64,000 bases of DNA. It comes from Kribbella flavida DSM 17836 (GTDB lineage Bacteria; Actinomycetota; Actinomycetes; Propionibacteriales; Kribbellaceae). Both the position numbers and the translations under genes were made by a program. Under the pieces are notes generated by a model, which ran no database searches, was not told the DNA's origin, and worked only from the letters and a program-made list of their open reading frames with translations. The stretch lies in NCBI RefSeq assembly GCF_000024345.1, contig NC_013729.1, positions 5,642,001 through 5,706,000 of the forward strand, read 5' to 3'. Positions 32,015 to 43,495 of the stretch are shown here, piece after piece; the first letter of the stretch is position 1, and the number at the start of each line of letters is the position of its first letter.

Positions 32015-33307
32015 ATGAGGTTCCCGCGTTCCCGGTTCCGGGCTGCCGCCCTGCTCGCCGCAGGCTCCGCAGTGCTCGGCACCGCCCTGCTCCAGTCCCC
32101 CGCCACCGCCACCACCCCGACCGCGGAGACCGCTTCCGCGCGGGCCGGCGCCGCCGCCTCGGCGTATGCCGCCGCAGCCGTCGGTCCGGTGGTTTGGTCC
32201 GACGAGTTCAACGCCGCCGCCGGTACCCCGCCGGACCAGAGCAAGTGGCGGTACGACATCGGTGGTCACGGCTGGGGCAACAACGAACGGCAGTACTACA
32301 CCAACAGCACCCGCAACTCCGCCCACGACGGCAACGGCAACCTGGTGATCACCGCCCGCCGGGAGAGTGGTGGCTTCCAGTGCCACTACGGCCCGTGCGA
32401 ATACACCTCGGCCCGGCTGCTCACCGCGTCGACCTTCACCCGGACGTACGGCCGGTTCGAGGCCCGGATGAAGCTGCCCCGGACGCAGGGCCTGTGGCCG
32501 GCGTTCTGGATGCTCGGCACCGGCAACAACGGCTGGCCGGGCAACGGCGAGATCGACATCATGGAGAACATCGGCAAGGAGCCGAGCAACTCCTACGGCA
32601 CCCTGCACGGCCCCGGCTACTCGGCCGGCGAGGCGATCAGCTCGCGCTACACGCTGCCGAACGGGCAGCAGTTCGCCGACGGCTTCCACACCTTCACCGT
32701 CGACTGGGAGCCGAACGTCGTCACCTGGTACGTCGACGGCATCCAGTTCGCCCGCAAGACCCCGGCCGACCTCGGCGGCGACCCGTGGGTCTTCGACCAC
32801 CCGTTCTTCATGATCATGAACGTCGCGGTCGGCGGCTACTGGCCCGGCTACCCCGACGCCAGCACGGTGATGCCGCAGACGATGACCGTCGACTGGGTCC
32901 GGGTCTCCAGCCTGACCAGCGGCGGCGGCAGCGGCGGCCAGATCACCGGCCTGGCCGGCAAGTGCCTCGATGTCGCCGGCGCCAACAGCGCCGACGGCAC
33001 CACGGTTCAGCTGTACGACTGCAACGGCACCAACGCCCAGCAGTGGAGCCGTCCCGGTGACGGCACGATCCGGGCCCTGGGCAAGTGCCTGGACGTGGCC
33101 GGAGCCGGAACAGCCGACGGCACCCGGGTCCAGCTTGCCACCTGCAACGGCAACGCCGCCCAGCAGTGGGTGTACTCCGGCGCCCGGGATCTGGTGAATC
33201 CCCGGGCGAACAAGTGCCTCGATGTCACCGGCAACAATTCCGCCAACGCCACCCCGACGCAGATCTGGACCTGCACCGGCGGCGCGAACCAGAAGTGGAA
33301 CGTCTGA
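32015..33307 (+). CDS. Secreted GH16 endo-beta-1,3-glucanase with ricin-type domain
   Basis: 430 residues. A signal peptide covers about 1-33. The GH16 domain spans about 57-295 and has the catalytic motif GEIDIMENIG with nucleophile Glu179, assisting Asp181 and acid/base Glu184; the extra Met within ExDxxE marks the laminarinase type. A GGGSGG linker precedes a ricin-type beta-trefoil (about 305-430) with three QxW repeats, nearly the same as in the divergent GH30 protein. It would cut beta-1,3-glucans such as laminarin or fungal wall glucan outside the cell. Confidence 0.92.
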   Translation: MRFPRSRFRAAALLAAGSAVLGTALLQSPATATTPTAETASARAGAAASAYAAAAVGPVVWSDEFNAAAGTPPDQSKWRYDIGGHGWGNNERQYYTNSTRNSAHDGNGNLVITARRESGGFQCHYGPCEYTSARLLTASTFTRTYGRFEARMKLPRTQGLWPAFWMLGTGNNGWPGNGEIDIMENIGKEPSNSYGTLHGPGYSAGEAISSRYTLPNGQQFADGFHTFTVDWEPNVVTWYVDGIQFARKTPADLGGDPWVFDHPFFMIMNVAVGGYWPGYPDASTVMPQTMTVDWVRVSSLTSGGGSGGQITGLAGKCLDVAGANSADGTTVQLYDCNGTNAQQWSRPGDGTIRALGKCLDVAGAGTADGTRVQLATCNGNAAQQWVYSGARDLVNPRANKCLDVTGNNSANATPTQIWTCTGGANQKWNV

Positions 33308-33328
33308 CCGAGACCCGTCGGTGAGCGA

Positions 33329-34504
33329 TCACCGAAGGGTCCGGAAGAAGGCCGTGAGTTCCTCGACGAAGCGTTCCGGTTGCTCGATGGCCGGGAAGTG
33401 ACCGCCGGACTCGGGCTCCCGCCACCAGCGGAGGTCCGAGTACCGGCGTTCGATCCAGGACCGCGGCATCCTGGCCGGCTCGTGCGGGTACTGGCTGACG
33501 CCGGTGGGCACCGGTACCTCGTCCAGTCGCTGGCGACGGAAGCTCTCCCAGTACAGCCGGGACGAGGACGCCGCGGAGGCGGACAGCCAGTAGTAGGTGA
33601 CGTTGTCGAGCAGCCGGTCGCGGCTGATCGCGTTCTCCGGGTGACCGTCGCAGTCCGACCACTCCCGGAACTTCTCGACGATCCACAGACACTGCCCCGC
33701 CGGGGAGTCGGCGAGCGCGTACCCCAAGGTCTGCGGCCGTGTCGACTGCTGCGCGGAGTACCCGGTCCCTGTCTCGGCGAAGGCACGCCCGGCCGCCAGC
33801 ACCCGCTGCTCGGCGTCGGTGAGTGGCTCGCCGTCTCCCGCGGGCGGTGCCGGCGCCACCGGCAAGGTGAGATGAAGCCCGGCCAGCCGTTGCGGCTCGT
33901 CCGTGCCCAGCGCCGACGTGACGAAGGATCCCCAGTCACTGCCGTGGGCGAAGTAGCGCTCGTAGCCGAGCTGGTCCATCAACTGGGCCCAGGCGCGCGC
34001 GATCCGTTCCACTCCCCATCCGGACACGGCCGGTTTGCCGCTGAAGCCGTAGCCCGGCATCGACGGGATCACCAGATGGAACGCGTCGGCCGGATCCGGG
34101 GGATCGACGAGCGCGTCGATCACGTCGAGGTACTCCACGACCGAGCTGGGCCAGCCGTTCGCCAGCAGCAACGGCCGCGCGCCGGCATGCCGGGAACGCA
34201 CATGGAAGAAGTGGATGTCCACGGCGTCCTCGCCCTCGCCGTCCAGCTCGGTACGCCATTGCGGCAGGGCGTTCAGCTCCGCCTCCACGCGCCGCCAGTC
34301 GTAGCTGTTCGCCCAGTACCGGGTCAGCTCGCGGGCGTACTCCAGCGGCACCCCTTGGGTCCAGCCGTCAGCCGTCGCGGCCTCCGGCCACCGGGTCCGC
34401 GCCAACCGATCCCGCAGGTCGACCAGCTGTGCTTCGGCAACGGCGATGCGATCCGGCCTCACCGGGCACCACCGACCAGGTCGTTGGAGCAGTTCTGTGT
34501 TCAT
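33329..34504 (-). CDS. Epoxide hydrolase-like alpha/beta hydrolase with altered oxyanion motif
   Basis: 391 residues. The N-terminal epoxide hydrolase domain (about 14-110) precedes the hydrolase core. The nucleophile Asp190 is in HGSDWGS and the catalytic His is in SGGHFPAIE near the C-terminus (about 369). The usual HGWP oxyanion motif reads NGWP: Asn116 replaces His (codon AAC at 34157-34159). Family members open epoxides to diols. The change may alter activity. It ends 21 bases from the GH16 gene, convergent to it, and is divergent from an ECF sigma factor. Confidence 0.88.
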   Translation of the reverse strand: MNTELLQRPGRWCPVRPDRIAVAEAQLVDLRDRLARTRWPEAATADGWTQGVPLEYARELTRYWANSYDWRRVEAELNALPQWRTELDGEGEDAVDIHFFHVRSRHAGARPLLLANGWPSSVVEYLDVIDALVDPPDPADAFHLVIPSMPGYGFSGKPAVSGWGVERIARAWAQLMDQLGYERYFAHGSDWGSFVTSALGTDEPQRLAGLHLTLPVAPAPPAGDGEPLTDAEQRVLAAGRAFAETGTGYSAQQSTRPQTLGYALADSPAGQCLWIVEKFREWSDCDGHPENAISRDRLLDNVTYYWLSASAASSSRLYWESFRRQRLDEVPVPTGVSQYPHEPARMPRSWIERRYSDLRWWREPESGGHFPAIEQPERFVEELTAFFRTLR

Positions 34505-34599
34505 ACCCGTTCAGACCAGCGCGGCCCCGCGGATTCGTCGCGGCGAATTCTGTCGGTGCCTCCGGTCTTTACTGGTGACACCTCCGAAGGGAACCAGCG

Positions 34600-35536
34600 A
34601 TGACTCCGCAGACGATGGCCGACGAAGACTTCGTCCGGCTGGTGGCGCCGTACCGAGCCGAGCTGCTGGCCCACTGCCGGCGGCTGCTGCACGATCCGGC
34701 CGACGCGGAGGACCAGCTGCAGGAGACGCTGCTGCGCGCCTGGCGGTCGTACGGCGATTTCCAGGGCCGATCGTCGCTGCGCACCTGGTTGTACCGGATC
34801 GCCACGAACGTCTGCCTCACCGCGCTCGACCGCTCGGGCCGGGTGCCTCAACCGGTCGGGCTGCCGACCGACACGGACCAGCAGCCCGTGAATCCGCTGC
34901 TCGCGCCCCCGCGACTCACCGTCGATCCCGCCGACCTGATGGACACGCGCGAGGACAGCCGGCGCGCGATGCTGGTCGCCTGGACGCACCTGTCGGCGCA
35001 GCAGCGGGCCGTCCTGGTGCTTGCCGACGTCATGAGCTGGCCCGCCGCCGACATCGCGGACCTGCTCGGGACGTCATCGGCGGCGGTCTACAGCATGCTG
35101 CGCCGCGCACGGCGCAGCCTGGCCGAGGGCAGGACGACCGACACCGCCGGCGGCCCACCGGCGGAAGTCCAGCCGAGGCTCCTGGACGCTTACGCGCTCG
35201 CCTTCGAGAACGGCGACACCGACTCCCTGCTCAACCTGCTGACCGAGGACGCGGTCTACGAGCAGCATCCCGGCTCCACCCGGTTGGCCGGCCGGGCCGG
35301 CATTCTCCGCTTCCTCGCCTACTGCCCCGCCTTCGGTCAGTCCCGGCTCGTACCGGTCACCATCGATGACCTGCCCGGCTTCGCGGTGTACCGAGTCGCA
35401 CCGGACGGCGCCTACCGGGCCCACAACCTGGACGTTCTGACGACCGACCGGAGCGGCTTCCGGCACATCGAGGTGATCGACGACCGCACTCTGTTCCAGC
35501 CGCTGGGTCTGCCGCTGACGCTGCCGGACGACCGGA

Positions 35537-35562
<26 letters not shown>
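34600..35562 (+). CDS. ECF sigma factor with SnoaL-like C-terminal domain (second copy)
   Basis: 320 residues. Region 2 is at about 10-75 (HDPADAEDQLQETLLRAW, LRTWLYRIATNVCLTALD) and region 4 at about 128-180 (LSAQQRAVLVLADVMSWPAADIADLLG). Residues 195-320 form the SnoaL-like tail (AYALAFENGDTDSLLNLL). It is the same type as the sigma factor at 5023 and clearly paralogous. No anti-sigma gene is adjacent. The neighbouring epoxide hydrolase-like gene, divergent by 95 bases, is a possible target. Its 3' end overlaps the convergent GH1 gene by 26 bases. Confidence 0.9.
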
Positions 35563-36880
<1,318 letters not shown>

Positions 36881-36979
36881 CGGTGACCCCCAGAGGGTGA
36901 AGTGGTTTTTTCAAAGCATAGTTGAAGTCTTGAACCCCGGACAGCACGCGGTGGGTTCGCCATCGGCTCACGCAGCCAA

Positions 36980-38194
36980 TCAGCTGGTCGTGAGCTTCCG
37001 GGTCACGCCGCCCTCGCGGAGCAGACGGAGCACAGGGAGAGTGGCGGCGCCGCGGGCCACCGCGTCGCTGCCGAGTTCGCACAGTTCGATGGCGACCTGG
37101 GCGTACGGGCGACGCAGGGCGTGCCGGCCGACGGCCTCCCGAAGCTGCGGCAGGTAGCGCTCGCCGAGCAGCAGGCCGGCCCAGCCGCCGAGCACGATGC
37201 GCTCGGGGTTGACGAGGTTGACCAGGTTCGCGAAGCCGGCGCCGAGATAGCCGATGGTGTCCTCGACCACCTTGGCCGCGACCTCCGACGTACCGACCGC
37301 CGCGAGCAGGGCGACGAACTCGGCTTCCTCGTCGTCGGTGGCGGCCGACGGCCCACCGGCCTCGCGGTACCGCTCCAGCACGGCTTCCGCGCCGACGTAC
37401 GCCTCGAGGCAACCCAGCGCGCCGCAGCGGCACTGACGGCCGCCGTACATGATCGTCGTGTGGCCCCACTCCCCCGCGCTGCTGCGAGTACCGCGGTAGC
37501 TCGTGCCGCCGGTGACGAGCGCGGCACCGACACCTGAACCGACCAGCGCGACGACCGCGTCCGTCGCGCCCCGCCCGGCGCCGAACCACATCTCCGCCTG
37601 GCCGAGCGTGTTCGCGCCGTTGTCCACCTGAATGGGGATCTCGGTCCCGGCCGCGAGCATCGCGCCCAGCGGTACGCCGTCCCACCCGAGCGTCTGGGCG
37701 TGCACCACGGCGTCCGCAGGACCCTCGACCACCCCGGCAACGGCGACACCGAGACCGAGCACCCGCTCCTTGGCCACACCGGCTCCCGCGATCACTTCGT
37801 CGAGGCCCTGCAGCACGGAGCGGACGGCCAGCTCGGGGGCCGGCTTCGGCGTCTCGATCGGGGAGACGACGGTCGCGACCACGTTCATCGCGAGGTCGAA
37901 CAGCTCCACCCGCACCCGGGTCTCACCGACCTCCGCGCCGACGACGTAGCCGAACGTCGGCGCGACCCGCAGCAGCACCCGGGGGCGACCTCCGTCGGAC
38001 TCGACCGACCCGGCCTCCTCCACGACACCCTCGTCCAGCAGCTCGCCGACCAAGTTGCTCACACTGGCAGCGCTCAGCGACGTCTCGCGGCCGAGCTCGT
38101 ACCGGCTCAGCGGTCCGTGGCGGTAGATGCTGGTCAGGATCACCGACCGGTTCGACCGCCGCATGTCGCGCACAGTGGTCCGGCGTACGTCCAT
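36980..38194 (-). CDS. ROK-family transcriptional regulator
   Basis: 404 residues. A winged HTH at about 10-70 (RSVILTSIYRHGPLSRYELGRETSLSAASVSNLVGELLDEGVV in pieces) is followed by a ROK sugar-kinase-like domain. The zinc-binding signature CRCGALGCLEAYVG is present near residue 257 with three Cys, and the sugar-binding EWGH motif just before it. The ATP-binding DxGxT of true kinases is replaced, as expected for a repressor. It probably senses a glucose-type sugar and controls the downstream GH1 gene and perhaps itself. Confidence 0.9.
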   Translation of the reverse strand: MDVRRTTVRDMRRSNRSVILTSIYRHGPLSRYELGRETSLSAASVSNLVGELLDEGVVEEAGSVESDGGRPRVLLRVAPTFGYVVGAEVGETRVRVELFDLAMNVVATVVSPIETPKPAPELAVRSVLQGLDEVIAGAGVAKERVLGLGVAVAGVVEGPADAVVHAQTLGWDGVPLGAMLAAGTEIPIQVDNGANTLGQAEMWFGAGRGATDAVVALVGSGVGAALVTGGTSYRGTRSSAGEWGHTTIMYGGRQCRCGALGCLEAYVGAEAVLERYREAGGPSAATDDEEAEFVALLAAVGTSEVAAKVVEDTIGYLGAGFANLVNLVNPERIVLGGWAGLLLGERYLPQLREAVGRHALRRPYAQVAIELCELGSDAVARGAATLPVLRLLREGGVTRKLTTS

Positions 38195-38497
38195 GGTGTG
38201 TCGACCGCCCTCTGGAAATGCTTCGCCCGGCCGCCGGGGCAGCCGCTGAAATCGATCCCTCCCGCGCGATCCATCATGCCGCAGCCCGGGAGCGAAACCG
38301 CTGCGCCGGACCGGTCGGCGCCCTTCCTACAAAGCGTGAACTTAGCCGTGGTTCGTTATCTCTTCGTGATTGACGTGACCTGGCCCACTCGGCTTCACTC
38401 TACGGAACCGCTTCCGAAACCGGTTCCGAACACGAAGTTCACGCGCCGGCAACAACCCGCCCCGCACGACCCCGACCGCCCGAGGGGAGCTGAGAAC
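38195..38497. other. 303-bp intergenic region between divergent ROK and LacI genes
   Basis: No gene is visible. The half nearer lacI is less GC-rich than the surroundings (38335-38440), as expected for promoters. It contains the tandem operators at 38403-38428. A GGGGAGC ribosome binding site lies just before the LacI GTG. Nothing else was recognised near the ROK start. Confidence 0.6.
38403..38428. promoter_or_regulatory. Two overlapping LacI-type operators
   Basis: CGGAACCGCTTCCG (38403-38416) and CGAAACCGGTTCCG (38415-38428) are each one mismatch from a perfect palindrome of the GGAACCGGTTCC type. Their centres are 12 bp apart. They lie 70-95 bases before the LacI start and suit autoregulation. 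Confidence 0.6.
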
Positions 38498-39508
<1,011 letters not shown>

Positions 39509-39512
39509 GACA

Positions 39513-39550
39513 ACCGGCGGCGAGGCAGCTGCCCCTGCTTCGCCGCCGGT
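39513..39550 (+). terminator. Terminator after the LacI gene
   Basis: A 16-bp stem with one G-U pair, outer arm ACCGGCGGCG (39513-39522) pairing with 39541-39550, begins five bases after the stop codon. It separates lacI from the transporter operon. Confidence 0.7.
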
Positions 39551-39594
39551 CCCCACCCGCCGATACCGATCCGTTAGGCCGTCCGCTCTTTCCA

Positions 39595-39608
39595 TGAGAG
39601 CGCTTTCA
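39595..39608. promoter_or_regulatory. LacI-type operator TGAGAGCGCTTTCA
   Basis: A CG-centred 14-bp palindrome with one mismatch, 83 bases before the binding-protein ATG of the transporter operon; a probable site for the upstream LacI protein. Confidence 0.65.
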
Positions 39609-39690
39609 CGGCACGATGCGACCCCAAAAGCACCACCCGACAGTCATCCGACCGTCATCCGCCAGCAGTTGGACGAACACAGGAGGAACG

Positions 39691-41370
39691 ATGCGAGCAC
39701 GACGCTCAGTCGCGCTGGCCCTCACGGGCCTGCTCGCGGCAGCACTGGCTGCCTGCAGTAACGGGGACACGAACAACTCGACCGCGAGTTCCGGCGGGAC
39801 CGCCGCGACCGTCCTGAACGTCGGTATGCCGAACGGCCCGCAGACGGAGAACCACAACCCGTTCCTCGGTTCGTCCTCGGGCGCCTCGCTCGGTTACCGG
39901 TGGATGATCTACGAGCCGCTGGTGATGATCAACGGCATCAAGCCGCAGGAGCCCGGCAAGCCGTGGCTGGCGACCGAGTGGAAGTGGGCCGACAACTTCA
40001 CCAAGCTGTCGCTGACCATCCGCGACGGTGTCACCTTCTCCGACGGCAAGCCGATGACCGCCGCCGACGTCGCGTACTCGTTCCAGCTGCGCAAGGACAA
40101 CGAGGGCCTCAACCAGGACGCGATCCCCTACGGCACCATCACCCAGAGCGGCAACAAGGTCGACCTGACCTTCACCCGCTCGCAGTTCGTGAACCAGAAC
40201 AAGATCCTCGCCGTGTTCGTCGTCCCGAAGCACCAGTGGTCGACCTTCAAGGACCCGAACCAGGACACCGTCAAGCAGCCGATCGGCACCGGCCCGTACA
40301 AGCTGAAGTCGTTCACCCCGCAGTCCACCACGCTGGAGCTGCGCGGTGAGTACTGGCAGGAGCTGCCGAAGGTCAAGGAGCTGCGCTACACGTCGTACAA
40401 CGACAACAACGCGCAGACCACCGCGCTGGCCAACGGCGCCTCGGAGTGGAGCTTCGTCTTCGTCCCGAACGTGAAGACGGTCTTCCAGAACAAGGACCCG
40501 GAGAACCACAAGGTCTGGGCGCCGGCGAACCTCGGCATTCACGGGCTGTGGATCAACACGACCCGCAAGCCGTTCGATAACCCGGCCCTGCGGCGCGCGA
40601 TGGACAAGGTGATCAACCGCGACGACATCTTCCAGCAGGCCGAGGCCGGCTACTTCTACCCGAAGATCGAGTCCGTCACCGGCATCCCGACCCCGGCCGG
40701 TGAGTCGTTCATCGCGCCGGAGTTCAAGGACAAGTTGCACGCCGTGGACGTCGACGGCGCCAAGGCCGAGCTGGCCGCCGCCGGCTTCAAGCTCGAGGGC
40801 GACACGCTGAAGGACCCGAGCGGCAAGCCGGTCACCATCACGCTCACCGACCCGGCCGGCTGGTCGGACTACATCACCAGCCTGGAGATCATCAAGGACA
40901 ACCTGTCCACGATCGGGATCAAGGCGAGCATCGACAAGGCGAACCAGGACGCCTGGTTCAAGGCCTTCGACGAGGGCGACTTCGACGCCGGCATGCACTG
41001 GACCAACGGCGGCGCCACGCCGTACGACATCTACCAGAACATCATGGACGGCAAGATCCTCAAGCCGGTCGGCAAGGGCGGGGTGAGCGGCAACTACGGC
41101 CGGTTCAACAGCCCGGAGGCGACCAAGGCGCTGGACCAGTACGCCAACGCGACCGACGACGCCGCCCGCACCGCGGCGCTGAACACGCTGCAGAAGATCA
41201 TGGTCGAGCAGATGCCGATCGTCCCGACCGGCGCGTCCAACATCGGCGCGCTGTACAGCACCAAGAACTGGGTCGGCTGGCCGGACGAGCAGAACCAGTA
41301 CGCGCCGGCCCAGCCGACGCAGCAGAACGCTCTGCAGATCGTCCTGAGCCTGAAGCCCGCAGGGGCCTGA
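39691..41370 (+). CDS. Family-5 solute-binding lipoprotein (Dpp/Opp type)
   Basis: 559 residues from ATG at 39691 with AGGAGGA four bases upstream. The lipobox LALAAC gives lipidated Cys22. The fold is family 5 (SBP_bac_5), including KPWLATEWKW and TIRDGVTFSDGKPMTAADVAYSFQLR in pieces near residues 85-130. Family 5 is best known for peptides and nickel but several bacteria use it for beta-oligosaccharides. The LacI operator upstream and GH1 genes at both ends suggest an oligosaccharide ligand here. A strong hairpin follows the gene. Confidence 0.9.
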   Translation: MRARRSVALALTGLLAAALAACSNGDTNNSTASSGGTAATVLNVGMPNGPQTENHNPFLGSSSGASLGYRWMIYEPLVMINGIKPQEPGKPWLATEWKWADNFTKLSLTIRDGVTFSDGKPMTAADVAYSFQLRKDNEGLNQDAIPYGTITQSGNKVDLTFTRSQFVNQNKILAVFVVPKHQWSTFKDPNQDTVKQPIGTGPYKLKSFTPQSTTLELRGEYWQELPKVKELRYTSYNDNNAQTTALANGASEWSFVFVPNVKTVFQNKDPENHKVWAPANLGIHGLWINTTRKPFDNPALRRAMDKVINRDDIFQQAEAGYFYPKIESVTGIPTPAGESFIAPEFKDKLHAVDVDGAKAELAAAGFKLEGDTLKDPSGKPVTITLTDPAGWSDYITSLEIIKDNLSTIGIKASIDKANQDAWFKAFDEGDFDAGMHWTNGGATPYDIYQNIMDGKILKPVGKGGVSGNYGRFNSPEATKALDQYANATDDAARTAALNTLQKIMVEQMPIVPTGASNIGALYSTKNWVGWPDEQNQYAPAQPTQQNALQIVLSLKPAGA

Positions 41371-41376
41371 CCCCCA

Positions 41377-41416
41377 CCGCGGCCGGGAGCTCACGCCCTG
41401 GAGCTCCCGGCCGCGG
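41377..41416 (+). terminator. 16-bp intra-operon hairpin after the binding-protein gene
   Basis: A perfect 16-bp stem (41377-41392 with 41401-41416, beginning CCGCGGCCGG) and an 8-base loop lie between the binding-protein and ATPase genes, which otherwise form one operon. It could terminate partially or protect the upstream mRNA, giving more binding protein than membrane subunits. Confidence 0.7.
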
Positions 41417-41451
41417 CACCCCTGTGCCGAACCCGCGAGGAGTCAGGAAAG

Positions 41452-42516
41452 ATGACGGCGACGCAAGCAGCACCGACCACTGGCGACGTGGTCCTCGAGG
41501 CCGAGAACCTCACCAAACACTTCCCCGTCCGGCGGGGCCTGCGCGACCTGTTCACCCGCGAGCGCAAAGCCGTGCACGCGGTGGACGACATCCAGCTGAC
41601 GCTGCGCCGCGGGCGGGTCACCGCCCTGGTCGGCGAGTCCGGCTCCGGCAAGTCCACGGTCGCGCGCCTGATGGCCCAGCTGTACACCCGCACCTCCGGT
41701 GACATCCGGCTGCACGGCGAGTCGGTCACCGTGCACGGCGGCCGCAAGTTCCGCGCCTACTGCCGCCAGGTGCAGATGATCTTCCAGGACCCGTTCGCGT
41801 CGCTGAACCCGGTCCACACCGTGCGGTACCACCTGACCCGGGCGCTGAAGATCCATGGCCGGGCCGGCACGAACTCCGCCGAGCTGGAGCAGAACCTGCG
41901 CGACCTGCTGCTGAGGGTGCAGCTCACTCCGCCGGAGCGGTACCTGGACAAGTTCCCGCACGAGCTGTCCGGCGGTCAGCGCCAGCGGGTGTCGATCGCT
42001 CGTGCGCTCGGCGCGGACCCGAAGGCCCTGCTCGCCGACGAGCCGGTCTCGATGCTGGACGTGTCGATCCGCCTCGGCGTCCTGAACCTGCTGCGGGACC
42101 TGAAGGAACGCCTCGACCTGGCGATCCTCTACATCACCCACGACATCGCCTCGGCCCGCTACTTCGCCGACGAGACCCTGGTCATGTACGCCGGCCGGAT
42201 GGTCGAGGGCGGCGACTCCGAGACCGTCACCCAGCACCCGGCGCACCCCTACACCCGGCTGCTGATCGAAAGCGCGCCGGATCCCGACCGGCTGGACCGG
42301 GTCGGCGACCCGAAGGACGCGCCGGCCGACGAGGGTGGCGGCGAGCCGCCGAGCCTGATCGCCCCGCCGACCGGCTGCCGCTTCCACCCGCGCTGCGTGC
42401 ACGCGATGCCGAAGTGCTCCACCGAGCACCCGCCCCGGTTCGAGCTGCCCCTGGTCGACAGCGGCCAGGCCCACTGGGCGGCCTGCTGGCTCTACGAGGA
42501 AGGAGCCGCGAAGTGA
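41452..42516 (+). CDS. Oligopeptide/oligosaccharide ABC transporter ATPase (OppF/DppF type)
   Basis: 354 residues with AGGAAAG before the ATG. Walker A GESGSGKST at about 63-71, signature LSGGQRQRVSIARAL at about 172-186 and Walker B ALLADEPVSMLD are intact. The C-terminal oligo_HPY region contains the Cys-rich CRFHPRCVHAMPKC segment (about 310-323), a typical feature of Dpp/Opp ATPases. It acts as a heterodimer with the ATPase at 44536 to drive the two permeases. The next gene starts within its stop codon. Confidence 0.93.
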   Translation: MTATQAAPTTGDVVLEAENLTKHFPVRRGLRDLFTRERKAVHAVDDIQLTLRRGRVTALVGESGSGKSTVARLMAQLYTRTSGDIRLHGESVTVHGGRKFRAYCRQVQMIFQDPFASLNPVHTVRYHLTRALKIHGRAGTNSAELEQNLRDLLLRVQLTPPERYLDKFPHELSGGQRQRVSIARALGADPKALLADEPVSMLDVSIRLGVLNLLRDLKERLDLAILYITHDIASARYFADETLVMYAGRMVEGGDSETVTQHPAHPYTRLLIESAPDPDRLDRVGDPKDAPADEGGGEPPSLIAPPTGCRFHPRCVHAMPKCSTEHPPRFELPLVDSGQAHWAACWLYEEGAAK

Positions 42517-43493
42517 AGTTCCTGCTGCAGCGGATCGCGTTCTACCTGTTCACGGCGTGGGCCGCGATCACCATCAACTTCTTCATCCCGCGGCTGATCC
42601 CGGGTGACCCGGTCACCTCGCTGATCAACAAGTTCCAGGGCCAGATGAGCACCGAGGCGATCGACTCGCTCTACGTGCTGTTCGGCCTGGACAAGGACGC
42701 GAGCGTGTGGAGCCAGTACGTCGACTACTGGGGTCAGGTGTTCCGCGGCGACCTCGGGCTGTCGTTCACGTTCTTCCCGACCCCGGTCTCCGACATCCTC
42801 GGCCAGAGCCTGCCGTGGACGATCGCGCTGGTCGGCATCACCACCTTCGCCAGCTTCGTGATCGGCACCGGCCTCGGCGTACTGGCCGGCTGGCGGCGGG
42901 GTTCGTGGCTCGACGGCCTGCTGCCGGTGACCACGTTCCTGTCCTCGATCCCGTACTTCTGGCTGGGCCTGATCGCGATCACCCTGCTGGCCGGCCAGGG
43001 CAGCTTCTTCCCGTCGTCCGGCGGCTACGAGCCCGGCCTGGTGCCGTCCTGGAACAGCGAGTTCATCGGCAGCGCGGTCCAGCACAGCCTGCTGCCGGCG
43101 GTCACCATCCTGATCTCGTCGGTCAGCGGCTGGATCCTCAGCATGCGCAACATGATGGTCACCGTCGCCTCGGAGGACTACATCACCGTCGCGCACGCCA
43201 AGGGCCTGTCCGAGCGCCGGGTGATGGTCAGCTACGCGGCCCGCAACGCGCTGCTGCCCAACGTGTCCGGGTTCGCGCTGTCGCTCGGCTTCATCGTCGG
43301 CGGAACCCTGCTGGTGGAGATCGTCTTCTCCTACCCCGGCATCGGCTACAACCTGTTCCAGGCGGTCGGCGCCAAGGACTACCCGCTGATGCAGGGCGTC
43401 TTCCTGGTGATCACGATCTCGGTGCTGGTCGCCAACCTGATCGCCGACATCGCGTACCTGCTGCTCGACCCGCGCACCCGCAAGGAGGGCTGA
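42513..43493 (+). CDS. ABC transporter permease, DppB type
   Basis: 326 residues from a GTG overlapping the ATPase stop. Six membrane segments. IPRLIPGDPVTSL near residue 23 is the conserved N-terminal motif of DppB/OppB, and the ATPase-docking EAA-type loop ISVAHAKG equivalent is EDYITVAHAKGLSERRVMVSYAARNALLP (about 220-248, in pieces). YPGIGYNLFQA (about 275-285) is typical of the family. Forms the channel with the DppC-type subunit. Confidence 0.93.
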   Translation: MKFLLQRIAFYLFTAWAAITINFFIPRLIPGDPVTSLINKFQGQMSTEAIDSLYVLFGLDKDASVWSQYVDYWGQVFRGDLGLSFTFFPTPVSDILGQSLPWTIALVGITTFASFVIGTGLGVLAGWRRGSWLDGLLPVTTFLSSIPYFWLGLIAITLLAGQGSFFPSSGGYEPGLVPSWNSEFIGSAVQHSLLPAVTILISSVSGWILSMRNMMVTVASEDYITVAHAKGLSERRVMVSYAARNALLPNVSGFALSLGFIVGGTLLVEIVFSYPGIGYNLFQAVGAKDYPLMQGVFLVITISVLVANLIADIAYLLLDPRTRKEG

Positions 43494-43495
43494 CG

